Shown: positions 7,092 to 14,066 of the stretch, piece by piece
Numbering within the stretch: the first letter of the stretch is position 1
Layout: every line of letters starts with the position of its first letter
NCBI GenBank assembly: GCA_021157815.1
Contig: JAGGVT010000035.1
Location: 1-18,383 of the forward strand
Reading direction: 5' to 3'
Length of the DNA: 18,383 nucleotides
Origin: a bacterium
GTDB lineage: Bacteria; JAJVIF01; JAGGVT01
Notes under the pieces: generated by a model
What the model saw: the letters and a program-made list of their open reading frames with translations, nothing else
Database searches by the model: none
What the model was told of the DNA's origin: nothing
Position numbers and translations under genes: made by a program

Positions 7092-9785
7092 CTATTCAAC
7101 CCACAATTTAACAACCTTGAACCCGCCGCCGCCATCGGCAAGATATGCCATGTTGTCCGCTATCGCGACATCATCGACATAACCATCGGTTTGTAATGAA
7201 CTAAAGATGAATGGGGCAGTTGGGTCAGATATATCCACAATGATAAAACCATCCGTTCCATTTGCAACATAGGCGAAATTCCCCGATACGGCAACATTAA
7301 TCGCCGTGCCAGCAGCAGTATCCGCCTCACCAACGATTTCCGGTGCGTTTGGCACAGTGATATCGATAACAAGCAATCCGCCCCAGTTCGCGGCAACGTA
7401 AACATAATTGCCTGAAATGAAAACTCCTTTCGGTGAATTCCCAGTACTAACAAAGCCTTCAACAAATGGCGCATTTGGGTTATTTATATTGACAACATGC
7501 ATTTTACCTTCTGTATCAGCAACATACGCGTATGATCCGGATACAACAACATCATTGGCATATCCGACAGTATCAAGCACGGCAACAACCTGCGGATTGG
7601 ATGGCACTCTGATATCGACAACCTGAAGCCCGCCGTCGTAATCGGCAATATAGGCATAATCGCCTTGAACATCAATACCCCATGCGAAGCCATCCGTGTC
7701 AACTGTACCTTCAAAAAAAGGAGCAAGCGGATTTGAAATATCCGCGACAGACAATCCATAATAATAATTGGCGATATATGCATAATTGCCTCTAACAGTG
7801 ACATCGTAAGCCCAGGTGGATGTATCAATGCTGGAGACAATTTCAGGATTGAAATCATCAGTGATATCGATTATCTTCAAATCACCAACTTTTGCAGCGA
7901 GGTATGCGTAGTCGCCATTTACAGTGATGCCATAACCACCGCCGGTTGTTGGCAACGCACCAACAACGTCAGGATTTGAGGGAACTCCGACATATACAAC
8001 TGTCATGCCGTATTCATCATCAGCAATATAGGCATAGTCACCAGAAACAGCAAGATCCTGCGTTATACCACCTGTGGGAACATTGCCGATTTCTATCGGA
8101 TTTGTTGGAACACTGATATCAACCACAGTCATTCCGCGATATGTGTTTGCCAGAAAGGCGAAATCACCCTTAACCTTAACGCCGTAAACATTACCATCGA
8201 TAGGAACCTCACCTATTATCACGGGCGATGACGGTGTACTGACATCAACAACTTTCAATCCTCCGAGACTAAAACCAACATAGACATAGTCTCCGGAAAT
8301 CGCGATACCTGCCGCAAAACCGTCAGTACTGTCAACCTCACCCTCAATGAAAGGGGCATTCGGATTGCTCACGTTAACCACTTTTAGACCGCCGTCACGG
8401 TCAGCAACATAAGCGTAATTGCCCGAAACGACGACTCCTTTCGCATCATCATCTGTTGGCGCGACACCTGTAATTTCAGGTTCGGCTGGATTGCTGCAAT
8501 CCACAACCGCCAGCCCGCCCATCCCATCAGCGACATAGGCATAAACACCCTGAACGTCAACTGCTTTCGCGTTTCCGTTTGTGTCTGCCCTTCCCATTTC
8601 AACAGGATGCTGCGGCACGCTGACATTAATGATATGCAGGCCATCCCACATATCAGCAACAAAAGCATAATTTCCAGAGACAGCCACACCAATTGCATAA
8701 CTGTCCGTTTCAAACGCACCGACAATTAGCGGGACCATCGGATTGCTTATGTCAATCACTTTCAAACCGCCGTCCCAATCCACCGCATAAGCGTAATCGC
8801 CCTGAACAGCGACATCTAAGCATGTGGACAGCATGTATATTCCCCCGGCTATTATTGGATTGACTGGAGCATCCCCGGGCGAGACAGTGATAATCACTTC
8901 ATCATATAGCACAAGCGAGCCTGAATTAGCGGAGTTTGCAATCATGTAACCGGCATATTCACCTGTTGGAGCACCTGTGTTGTTAGTGATAATCGTTTCC
9001 CAGTATTCCTCAGATGGATTATATGAAAATCCTAACAATGTAACCGAGGTAATAGCCGGGCAGAACAGATTCACATAATTAACATCATCCTGCCAGTCTT
9101 GTACATCCACTGTCAGATGCGCTGTCGCGCCTGATTCATCTTTCAGATATCCCTGTGTGAAATCTGCTATTGCGTATGGTTCGTTGCAGTTTCCTGGATA
9201 TGACACATCCACGGCGAAAGAAACACTTGTATTACCGCCGGGAAGGGAAATCAGCAAATTTTCCGTATGATTACCATGTGCTGCAAATCTGCGCATATCC
9301 TCAGTTTTGGCGAAAGCCTTAAACGGGTTAATCGGCAATCCACCCGCGCGATTATATAAACCTGTCCAGTCATCCGCGTTTATAAGTCTATGCCCAACCG
9401 CATCAGTGTAGATAATCAGCCGGATATCATAACCGTCAATAGCATACGGATTTGAAATTGTGAAATCGACATCGACAATGCCCGTTACCGGGTCATAGCC
9501 GTTCACTACAATTCCCGGTGATGGCAGCCACGGTGTTACATTGTAATGAACTGTTGAATTTCGATCTGGTTCGATAGTGGCAGATAATGATTCGATATCG
9601 AATGTCGCAGTATATATGCCCCAAAGCGTTCGATCTGAATCAGAAACATCCGAAACAGGCAGTTGGCTCAAATCCTCAATATATGGGGCAGATGGCGCCA
9701 CCGGTGATGTCGTGGATGATGAGCATCCAAATGACATGGCATATATAAAACATAAAGCAGTAAGAAACAGGTAATTTCTATACAT
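7092..9785 (-). CDS. LVIVD-repeat lipoprotein, predicted double seven-bladed beta-propeller
   Basis: This 897-residue envelope protein has a hydrophobic signal peptide ending in SFGC, a likely lipid-attachment Cys. The start ATG at 9783-9785 is chosen because GGAGGT (9793-9798) lies 7 nt upstream; a longer TTG-started reading would overlap that site. Residues about 25-310 form an unassigned beta-rich region (for example ISNPYAIDGYDIRLIIYTD). From about 310 to the end there are 14 consecutive repeats of about 42 residues with the pattern VxVSGxYAYVAD..GGLxVVDISNPxxPxxVG, the LVIVD repeat. Thirteen are complete and the last ends at the C-terminus. Fourteen blades fit two seven-bladed propellers. 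The role is unknown; related proteins are surface or secreted and often thought to bind partners or glycans. Confidence 0.9.
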   Translation of the reverse strand: MYRNYLFLTALCFIYAMSFGCSSSTTSPVAPSAPYIEDLSQLPVSDVSDSDRTLWGIYTATFDIESLSATIEPDRNSTVHYNVTPWLPSPGIVVNGYDPVTGIVDVDFTISNPYAIDGYDIRLIIYTDAVGHRLINADDWTGLYNRAGGLPINPFKAFAKTEDMRRFAAHGNHTENLLISLPGGNTSVSFAVDVSYPGNCNEPYAIADFTQGYLKDESGATAHLTVDVQDWQDDVNYVNLFCPAITSVTLLGFSYNPSEEYWETIITNNTGAPTGEYAGYMIANSANSGSLVLYDEVIITVSPGDAPVNPIIAGGIYMLSTCLDVAVQGDYAYAVDWDGGLKVIDISNPMVPLIVGAFETDSYAIGVAVSGNYAFVADMWDGLHIINVSVPQHPVEMGRADTNGNAKAVDVQGVYAYVADGMGGLAVVDCSNPAEPEITGVAPTDDDAKGVVVSGNYAYVADRDGGLKVVNVSNPNAPFIEGEVDSTDGFAAGIAISGDYVYVGFSLGGLKVVDVSTPSSPVIIGEVPIDGNVYGVKVKGDFAFLANTYRGMTVVDISVPTNPIEIGNVPTGGITQDLAVSGDYAYIADDEYGMTVVYVGVPSNPDVVGALPTTGGGYGITVNGDYAYLAAKVGDLKIIDITDDFNPEIVSSIDTSTWAYDVTVRGNYAYIANYYYGLSVADISNPLAPFFEGTVDTDGFAWGIDVQGDYAYIADYDGGLQVVDIRVPSNPQVVAVLDTVGYANDVVVSGSYAYVADTEGKMHVVNINNPNAPFVEGFVSTGNSPKGVFISGNYVYVAANWGGLLVIDITVPNAPEIVGEADTAAGTAINVAVSGNFAYVANGTDGFIIVDISDPTAPFIFSSLQTDGYVDDVAIADNMAYLADGGGGFKVVKLWVE

Positions 9786-9814
9786 GATAATTACCTCCAA
9801 GTAGTAGTTTGACT

Positions 9815-9842
9815 ATTATATACTAAAACCCGCAGGATTCAA
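9815..9842 (-). promoter_or_regulatory. Promoter of the LVIVD lipoprotein gene
   Basis: On the minus strand TTGAAT (9837-9842) and TATAAT (9815-9820) are separated by 16 nt, a good sigma-70 type match. The -10 lies about 30 nt before the start codon. The -35 overlaps the U-tract of the gdhA terminator. Confidence 0.6.
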
Positions 9843-9871
9843 TAAAAAACCCGGCGAGGAGACGCCGGGTT
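9841..9871 (-). terminator. Rho-independent terminator of gdhA
   Basis: On the minus strand AACCCGGCG, loop TCTCCT, CGCCGGGTT form a perfect 9-bp stem (9863-9871 with 9848-9856), followed by a T-rich tract TTTTATT. It lies about 200 nt after the gdhA stop, so the octamer repeat and the palindromic box are part of the 3' untranslated region. Confidence 0.9.
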
Positions 9872-9890
9872 ACGATTCAGTTATTTTGCC

Positions 9891-9931
9891 GCACCACGCT
9901 AAAGCATGGTGTTATTGTCTTCGGTTTAAAC
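9891..9931. repeat. Third copy of the palindromic box, half of the 208-bp element
   Basis: GCACCACGCTAAAGCATGGT (9891-9910) is identical over 20 nt to 3311-3330. It is followed about 20 nt later by GGTTTAAACC (9922-9931), at the spacing where the first copy has GGTTGAAACC. It looks like one arm of the same element type. Confidence 0.7.
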
Positions 9932-9934
9932 CTA

Positions 9935-10068
9935 CTAACTTGCTAAACTGCTAACCTGCTAACTTGCTAACCTGCTAACTTACTAACCTGCTAACTTACT
10001 AACCTGCTAACTTGCTAACCTGCTAACTTACTAACCTGCTAACTTGCTAACCTGCTAACCTGCTAACC
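9935..10068. repeat. Octamer tandem repeat, 17 units, at the 3' end of gdhA
   Basis: Sixteen full copies and one partial copy of an 8-bp unit, mainly CTAACCTG alternating with CTAACTTG or CTAACTTA, giving a 16-bp higher-order period. One unit near the left end reads CTAAACTG. The array starts 1 nt after the gdhA stop codon and ends before the gdhA terminator. On the transcript strand it carries a TAG in every unit, and the 8-nt period places these in all three frames. There are no unique spacers. Confidence 0.95.
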
Positions 10069-10069
10069 G

Positions 10070-11413
10070 TTAAACAACACCTTGGTCGAGCATTGAATCC
10101 GCGACTTTTACAAAGCCTGCGATATTCGCGCCGTTGACATAGTTGCCGGGGGTTCCGTATTCCTCAGCAGTATCGTGGCACTGCTTGAAGATTGCTTTCA
10201 TGATGTTGTGGAGTTTCTCATCGACCTCTTCACGAGTCCAGCTTAGGCGAAGTGAATTCTGGCTCATTTCGAGTCCAGATGTCGCTACACCACCCGCGTT
10301 GGCGGCTTTGCTGGGGCCGTAAAGCATTTTGTTCTTGATGAAGATATTAACACCCTCTGGAACTGTCGGCATGTTCGCACCCTCTGAAACAACCTTGCAT
10401 CCGTTGCTGACAAGCGCCTGGGCGTCTTCCGCGCTGATTTCGTTCTGTGTTGCGCATGGGAACGCGGCGTCCGCTTTAATTTTCCAGACACCCACGCCCT
10501 CAGTGTATTTCGCATTCGGATATTTCTTGACATATTCCTTGATTCGTCCACGCTTGACATTCTTGAGATCCATAACGAATGCAAGTTTGTCACGGTCAAT
10601 GCCGTCTTCGTCAACGATGAATCCGCTTGAATCAGAAATGGTGATTGGTTTCGCGCCTAAGTCGAGGCATTTCTCGACACAATACTGCGCGACATTTCCT
10701 GAACCTGAAACAAGACAGGTTTTGCCTTTGAGAGTGTCACCTGCAGCTTTAAGCATTTCCTCGGCGAAATAGGTCACGCCGTATCCGGTTGCCTCAGGTC
10801 GAATCAAACTTCCGCCCCAGTTGCGGCCTTTGCCAGTGAAAACACCGGTGAACTCGTTTCGCAGTTTTTTATACATTCCAAATAAAAATCCGATTTCTCG
10901 TGCGCCGACTCCGATATCGCCAGCAGGAACATCAGTGTCTGGTCCAATGTGACGGAACAACTCGCACATGAAGGAATGGCAGAATCTCATAACCTCATTG
11001 TCCGATTTGCCTTTAGGGTCGAAATCGCTGCCTCCCTTGCCACCGCCCATTGGGAGTGTTGTCAGAGCGTTTTTTAAAATCTGCTCGAATCCGAGAAACT
11101 TGAGGATACCGAGATTGACTGTGGGGTGTAATCGAAGTCCGCCCTTGTATGGGCCTATCGCCGAGTTGAACTCAATACGGAATCCCTTCTGTACATGTAT
11201 CTCACCCTGGTCATCGACCCAGGGAACCCTGAACAATATAGTGCGCTCAGGTTCGACAATTCGTTCGAGAATTTTCCCCTTGGCGTATTTCGGATTTCTT
11301 TCGAAAACCACTTCAATTGATTCAACTACTTCGTGTACTGCCTGGTGAAACGTTTCTTCGGCGGGGTTTTTCGCCTTAAGATTCGCCATGAAATCATCTA
11401 CAAATTTTGACAT
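10070..11413 (-). CDS. gdhA: Glutamate dehydrogenase GdhA, canonical
   Basis: This 447-residue protein has exactly the length of the bacterial hexameric NADP-type enzyme (family GDH I) that interconverts 2-oxoglutarate plus ammonia and glutamate. All catalytic residues are visible: Lys90 in GPYKGGLRLHP, Lys114 in ILKNALTTLP, the active-site Lys126 in PMGGGKGGSDFDP, and Asp166 in PAGDIGVGAREIG. The dinucleotide-binding region VSGSGNVAQY, then SEGANMPTVPEG and KAANAGGVATSGLEMSQNS, also match. The start at 11411-11413 has AGGAG about 10 nt upstream. It is a single-gene unit ended by the terminator at 9841-9871 after a repeat-filled 3' region. It points away from a second, altered GDH gene 1.2 kb upstream. 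Confidence 0.95.
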   Translation of the reverse strand: MSKFVDDFMANLKAKNPAEETFHQAVHEVVESIEVVFERNPKYAKGKILERIVEPERTILFRVPWVDDQGEIHVQKGFRIEFNSAIGPYKGGLRLHPTVNLGILKFLGFEQILKNALTTLPMGGGKGGSDFDPKGKSDNEVMRFCHSFMCELFRHIGPDTDVPAGDIGVGAREIGFLFGMYKKLRNEFTGVFTGKGRNWGGSLIRPEATGYGVTYFAEEMLKAAGDTLKGKTCLVSGSGNVAQYCVEKCLDLGAKPITISDSSGFIVDEDGIDRDKLAFVMDLKNVKRGRIKEYVKKYPNAKYTEGVGVWKIKADAAFPCATQNEISAEDAQALVSNGCKVVSEGANMPTVPEGVNIFIKNKMLYGPSKAANAGGVATSGLEMSQNSLRLSWTREEVDEKLHNIMKAIFKQCHDTAEEYGTPGNYVNGANIAGFVKVADSMLDQGVV

Positions 11414-11500
11414 ATCTATTATCTCCTATCCCCATATTGGGATGAGATGATGATTAATATATATATAAAACATCTATGAATTAATGCCTTAAAGGCAATT
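11414..11500 (-). promoter_or_regulatory. AT-rich gdhA leader with two palindromes
   Basis: The leader contains CCCATATTGGG (11431-11441) just upstream of the ribosome site and TGCCTTAAAGGCA (11485-11497), with an alternating AT stretch between them. Either palindrome could be an operator. No convincing -35/-10 pair stands out, so the promoter itself is not placed. Confidence 0.3.
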
Positions 11501-11521
11501 AAACTGGAAATTTGCACATAC

Positions 11522-11552
11522 AGCGAAAATAAAACAGGGGATTTCCCTGTTT
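11522..11552 (-). terminator. Probable terminator after the TPR gene remnant
   Basis: On the minus strand AAACAGGG, loop AAATC, CCCTGTTT form an 8-bp stem (11545-11552 with 11532-11539), followed by TTATTTTC. It lies about 75 nt after the last stop of the TPR remnant and before the gdhA leader. Confidence 0.5.
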
Positions 11553-11628
11553 CACAGAAACGGTATAATAACACCGTAAAAATGAAATGGCAACTGAAAA
11601 TATTGTTAGGTTCATGGATTGTTTTTGC

Positions 11629-12054
11629 TTAAGAAAGGTTCTCAATTTGAGAACGAATTTTATCTAAAATCTCTTTGATTGCCTCGACATACTCTGCATA
11701 ACCATGTTTTTCCGCTAATTTATATGCCTCCTCAGCCAGTTTGACAGCTTTCTCAGGATTGCCCTTTTTAGCAATAACCTCAGCTCAATTAATCAACGCA
11801 AGAGCAAGGCCATCCGGCAGGTCATGTTTACGGCAGATTTGTTCCTGCTCTTTAAGCAATGGCAGAGCGTCATCCAAATCACCGCGATTAATCAGCATTG
11901 CCGCCTGATTGCCAAGGCTTACATTAAGATTCAAAGGATCATTGAGTTCGCGGAAGATTCTTTCCTCTTCCTTTCGAAGTTCCAGCGCCTTGTTAATTTC
12001 GCCCTTCACCATAAGAATGAGAGCTTTAATGCTTAAACTGCTTCCAATACCCGA
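11629..12054 (-). pseudogene. Decayed TPR-repeat gene
   Basis: The minus-strand frame encodes tetratricopeptide repeats of the NQALILxxRGxLDxAxxLxKEEExICRE type, often found in long repeat proteins. Readable pieces are KALILMVKGEINKALELRKE, SLGNQAAMLINRGDLDDALP and, after an in-frame TGA at 11785-11787, AEVIAKKGNPEKAVKLAEEA running to a TAA at 11629-11631. Upstream the frame closes at a TAA near 12055, and no start codon with a ribosome site is visible, so the 5' end is lost. A 75-codon fragment (11785-12012) could still be read from an internal ATG but has no Shine-Dalgarno. The remnant lies between the two GDH genes and close to an inserted element. Confidence 0.75.
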
Positions 12055-12090
12055 TTATTATTGAGGATTTTGATAAGAATATAAAGAAAT

Positions 12091-12299
12091 GGCGCTTCAA
12101 TAAACTGTGTGGGTTATTTGCCCTCCCGTAAAAAAAGGGGCATTCCCCAATCACGGGGTACGTCCACATGAGGCTTCAAATCTGATGTTATCAATATACT
12201 ATGCTGTAATCCCTTATTTATACTGTGTTTATTCACTTAGTTGGGACAGTCCTTTTTTTTACTCAATCCAGATTCAACCCACACGATTTATTGAAGAGC
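12091..12299. mobile_element. 209-bp TIR element flanked by a 9-bp target duplication
   Basis: Near-identical terminal inverted repeats lie at 12095-12115 and 12276-12296 (19 of 21 positions; shared core CTTCAATAAA then GTGTGGGTT). They are flanked by the 9-bp direct repeat TAAAGAAAT at 12082-12090 and 12300-12308, which looks like a target-site duplication. The interior has no transposase-like coding; a 74-codon frame crossing the right end lacks a ribosome site. It is most likely a MITE or a deleted IS derivative mobilised by a full-length element elsewhere in the genome. Confidence 0.65.
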
Positions 12300-12308
12300 T
12301 AAAGAAAT

Positions 12309-12459
12309 TAAACGCATTTAATAAACCGTAAATAAATCCCCAAATTTAACCTAAATAACCCGATAACTACCTGCATCGCGACAAATGCAAATGGTAATCC
12401 GCTTATTGTAAATAAACTACTATTAATCACAACGAATCACTATTAACATACCTTTAACA
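12309..12459. other. AT-rich intergenic stretch without visible genes
   Basis: This joins the inserted element to the promoter region of the second GDH gene. I see no open frame with a ribosome site and no strong hairpin here, only repeated short ATTAA/TTAAC words. Confidence 0.5.
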
Positions 12460-12488
12460 ATTGCTTATTAACATTATGTATGATAGAA
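12460..12488 (+). promoter_or_regulatory. Candidate promoter of the GDH-like gene
   Basis: TTGCTT (12460-12465) and TAGAAT (12483-12488) are 17 nt apart. The -10 matches 5 of 6 positions and the -35 only 3 of 6. It lies about 130 nt before the TTG start. Confidence 0.4.
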
Positions 12489-12617
12489 TCCATTTTTGGC
12501 GCGATTAGCCTTTCTATATCCGCCGTGATTTTGTGATGCCTGAATATGGGCATTTATCTGAAATCCGGCTTGCCAGCGCCAGTTATTTATTCTTTACCAA
12601 CCCAGGAGGTTGTTAAA

Positions 12618-13883
12618 TTGGCTGAGGAACTAAACACATTCGAAATAGCTAAGAAACAAATTGACGCAGCCGCGAAGAAGCTTAAACTGGATTCAGGACT
12701 GACTGAACTGCTTAAAACTCCGGCTCGCATGATGACTCTTGCAATTCCGGTCAAGATGCGCAACGGAAAAATCCATGTTTTCACAGGATATCGATGCCAG
12801 TACAACGATTTCAGAGGACCCACAAAGGGAGGAATCCGATATCATCCGGATATCACCGAGGATGAAATCAAAGCGCTCGCCAGCTGGATGACATGGAAAT
12901 GCGCCGTGTTGAATCTCCCCTACGGCGGCGCGATGGGGGGAGTGTCATGCAATCCGAAAGAGATGAACAACGCTGAACTCGAGGCGCTGACTCGACGATA
13001 CGCCTATATTCTCAGGGAACATGTCGGACCAAGAAAAGACATACCGGACCCGGATGTCTATACCGATGAACAGACAATGGCTTGGTTCATGGACACATAT
13101 TCCGTAATGGAATCAGAATACAAACCCGGAGTTATTACAGGCAAACCGATTGGTCTTGGCGGAAGTCTGGGCCGCGAGGAGGCAGTTGGACGAGGCTGTG
13201 TAATCCTTATCCGCGAGGCCGCGATGGCGCTTGGACTTGATCTAACCAAATCAACCGCCGCGGTTCAGGGTGCAGGTAAGGCTGGATCGGTTGCCGGACG
13301 TATTCTCGAGGAACTTGGCGTAACAGTTATCGCAATCAGCGACTCAAAAGGCGGAATTTACAACCCGAACGGGCTTAAAATCAAGGACGTTATCAGGCAC
13401 AAATATTCAAAATCGAACAAAAACAAGAGTGTAAAGGGATTCCCCGGCTCAAAACCGGTTACAAATGAGAAGCTCATGGAGATGAAATGCGATATCCTCG
13501 TCCCGGCAGCGCTCGCGAATTCGATTACCAAATCAAACGCGCGCAAGATAAAGGCGAAGATAATCGCTGAAGTCGCCAGCGGGCCGACAACTCCCGACGC
13601 GGATGACATCATCTACAAGAAAAACAAGGCGTTCCTGATCCCCGATATCCTCGCAAACGCCGGCGGTGTGACAGTATCCTATTTCGAATGGATTCAAAAC
13701 ATCAGCGGACATAACTGGACAGAGGATTATGTCCTGGATGAACTCGAGCGCTACATGGTCAGCGCGTTCAACGACGTGTACGAGATCCACAAGCGGAGCA
13801 AGGTAAACATGCGCACCGCGGCATACATGCTGGCAATGGAAAGAGTCTCCGAAGCGTTCAAGACTCGCGGCCTTTGGCCGTAG
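12618..13883 (+). CDS. Glutamate dehydrogenase-family paralogue lacking the catalytic lysine
   Basis: This 421-residue member of the Glu/Leu/Phe/Val dehydrogenase family resembles the short archaeal/Thermus-type enzymes. The TTG start at 12618 is chosen because AGGAGGT (12604-12610) lies 7 nt upstream; an upstream ATG at 12546 in the same frame would include that site and has none of its own. GPTKGGIRYHP (Lys70) and TWKCAVLNLP (Lys94) are intact, but the active-site motif reads PYGGAMGGVSCNP, with Met106 (ATG at 12933-12935) where the catalytic Lys belongs. Other signatures are also changed: EVASGPTTP instead of EGANGPTTP, DIPDPDV instead of DIPAPDV, and LANSIT instead of LENQIT. The nucleotide-binding GAGKAG is retained. 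It is probably not a normal glutamate dehydrogenase, and a regulatory subunit is one option. It is otherwise full length, so it is not a decaying pseudogene. Confidence 0.9.
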   Translation: MAEELNTFEIAKKQIDAAAKKLKLDSGLTELLKTPARMMTLAIPVKMRNGKIHVFTGYRCQYNDFRGPTKGGIRYHPDITEDEIKALASWMTWKCAVLNLPYGGAMGGVSCNPKEMNNAELEALTRRYAYILREHVGPRKDIPDPDVYTDEQTMAWFMDTYSVMESEYKPGVITGKPIGLGGSLGREEAVGRGCVILIREAAMALGLDLTKSTAAVQGAGKAGSVAGRILEELGVTVIAISDSKGGIYNPNGLKIKDVIRHKYSKSNKNKSVKGFPGSKPVTNEKLMEMKCDILVPAALANSITKSNARKIKAKIIAEVASGPTTPDADDIIYKKNKAFLIPDILANAGGVTVSYFEWIQNISGHNWTEDYVLDELERYMVSAFNDVYEIHKRSKVNMRTAAYMLAMERVSEAFKTRGLWP

Positions 13884-13913
13884 GGGTGTAGGTGGTGTAA
13901 GGTAGATAAAATC

Positions 13914-13949
13914 ACCCGGGGCGCTAAGGTCGCTCCGGGTTTTGTTGTT
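13914..13949 (+). terminator. Rho-independent terminator of the GDH-like gene
   Basis: ACCCGGGGCG (13914-13923), a 7-nt loop, and CGCTCCGGGT (13931-13940) form a 10-bp stem with one G-U pair, followed by TTTGTTGTT. It lies 30 nt after the stop. Confidence 0.8.
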
Positions 13950-13958
13950 ATGTTAACC

Positions 13959-13987
13959 TTGTCCTTTTATTGCTTAAATGGTACAAT
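13959..13987 (+). promoter_or_regulatory. Promoter of the large poly-C lipoprotein gene
   Basis: TTGTCC (13959-13964), 17 nt, TACAAT (13982-13987). It lies just after the upstream terminator and about 33 nt before the ATG at 14020, which has GGAGG at 14008-14012. Confidence 0.6.
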
Positions 13988-14049
13988 TAATTTGACTTTA
14001 GTAATTCGGAGGAAAAACAATGAGATTTAAAAACTCAAAGTCAATATTA

Positions 14050-14057
14050 CCCCCCCC
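14050..14057 (+). repeat. Run of 8 C that separates start and body of the next gene
   Basis: The ATG at 14020 (GGAGG at 14008-14012) reads 16 codons and then stops at TGA 14068-14070. One extra C (9 in total) or two fewer (6) would join it to the 1197-codon frame. The joined product would start MRFKNSKSILPPP followed by a hydrophobic core, a good signal peptide. Homopolymers of this kind are typical slippage sites. Confidence 0.8.
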
Positions 14058-14066
14058 GTTATTCTC

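Noticed and set aside
9786-9800. TTG start adding five residues to the LVIVD lipoprotein
   Set aside because: That reading overlaps the GGAGGT ribosome site serving the ATG at 9783-9785.
9935-10068. CRISPR array
   Set aside because: The repeats are 8 bp and contiguous with no unique spacers, and there are no cas genes.
11785-11787. TGA read as an amino acid (recoded genetic code) in the TPR gene
   Set aside because: TGA ends mqnM and the 5223 methyltransferase normally, and the TPR gene also lacks its 5' end, so simple decay explains it.
12107-12331. A 74-codon plus-strand gene
   Set aside because: It crosses the right end of the inserted element and its target duplication, has no ribosome site and resembles no family.
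12546-12617. N-terminal extension of the GDH-like protein from the ATG at 12546
   Set aside because: It would contain the AGGAGGT ribosome site and has none upstream; the TTG at 12618 is correctly spaced and gives the usual family length.
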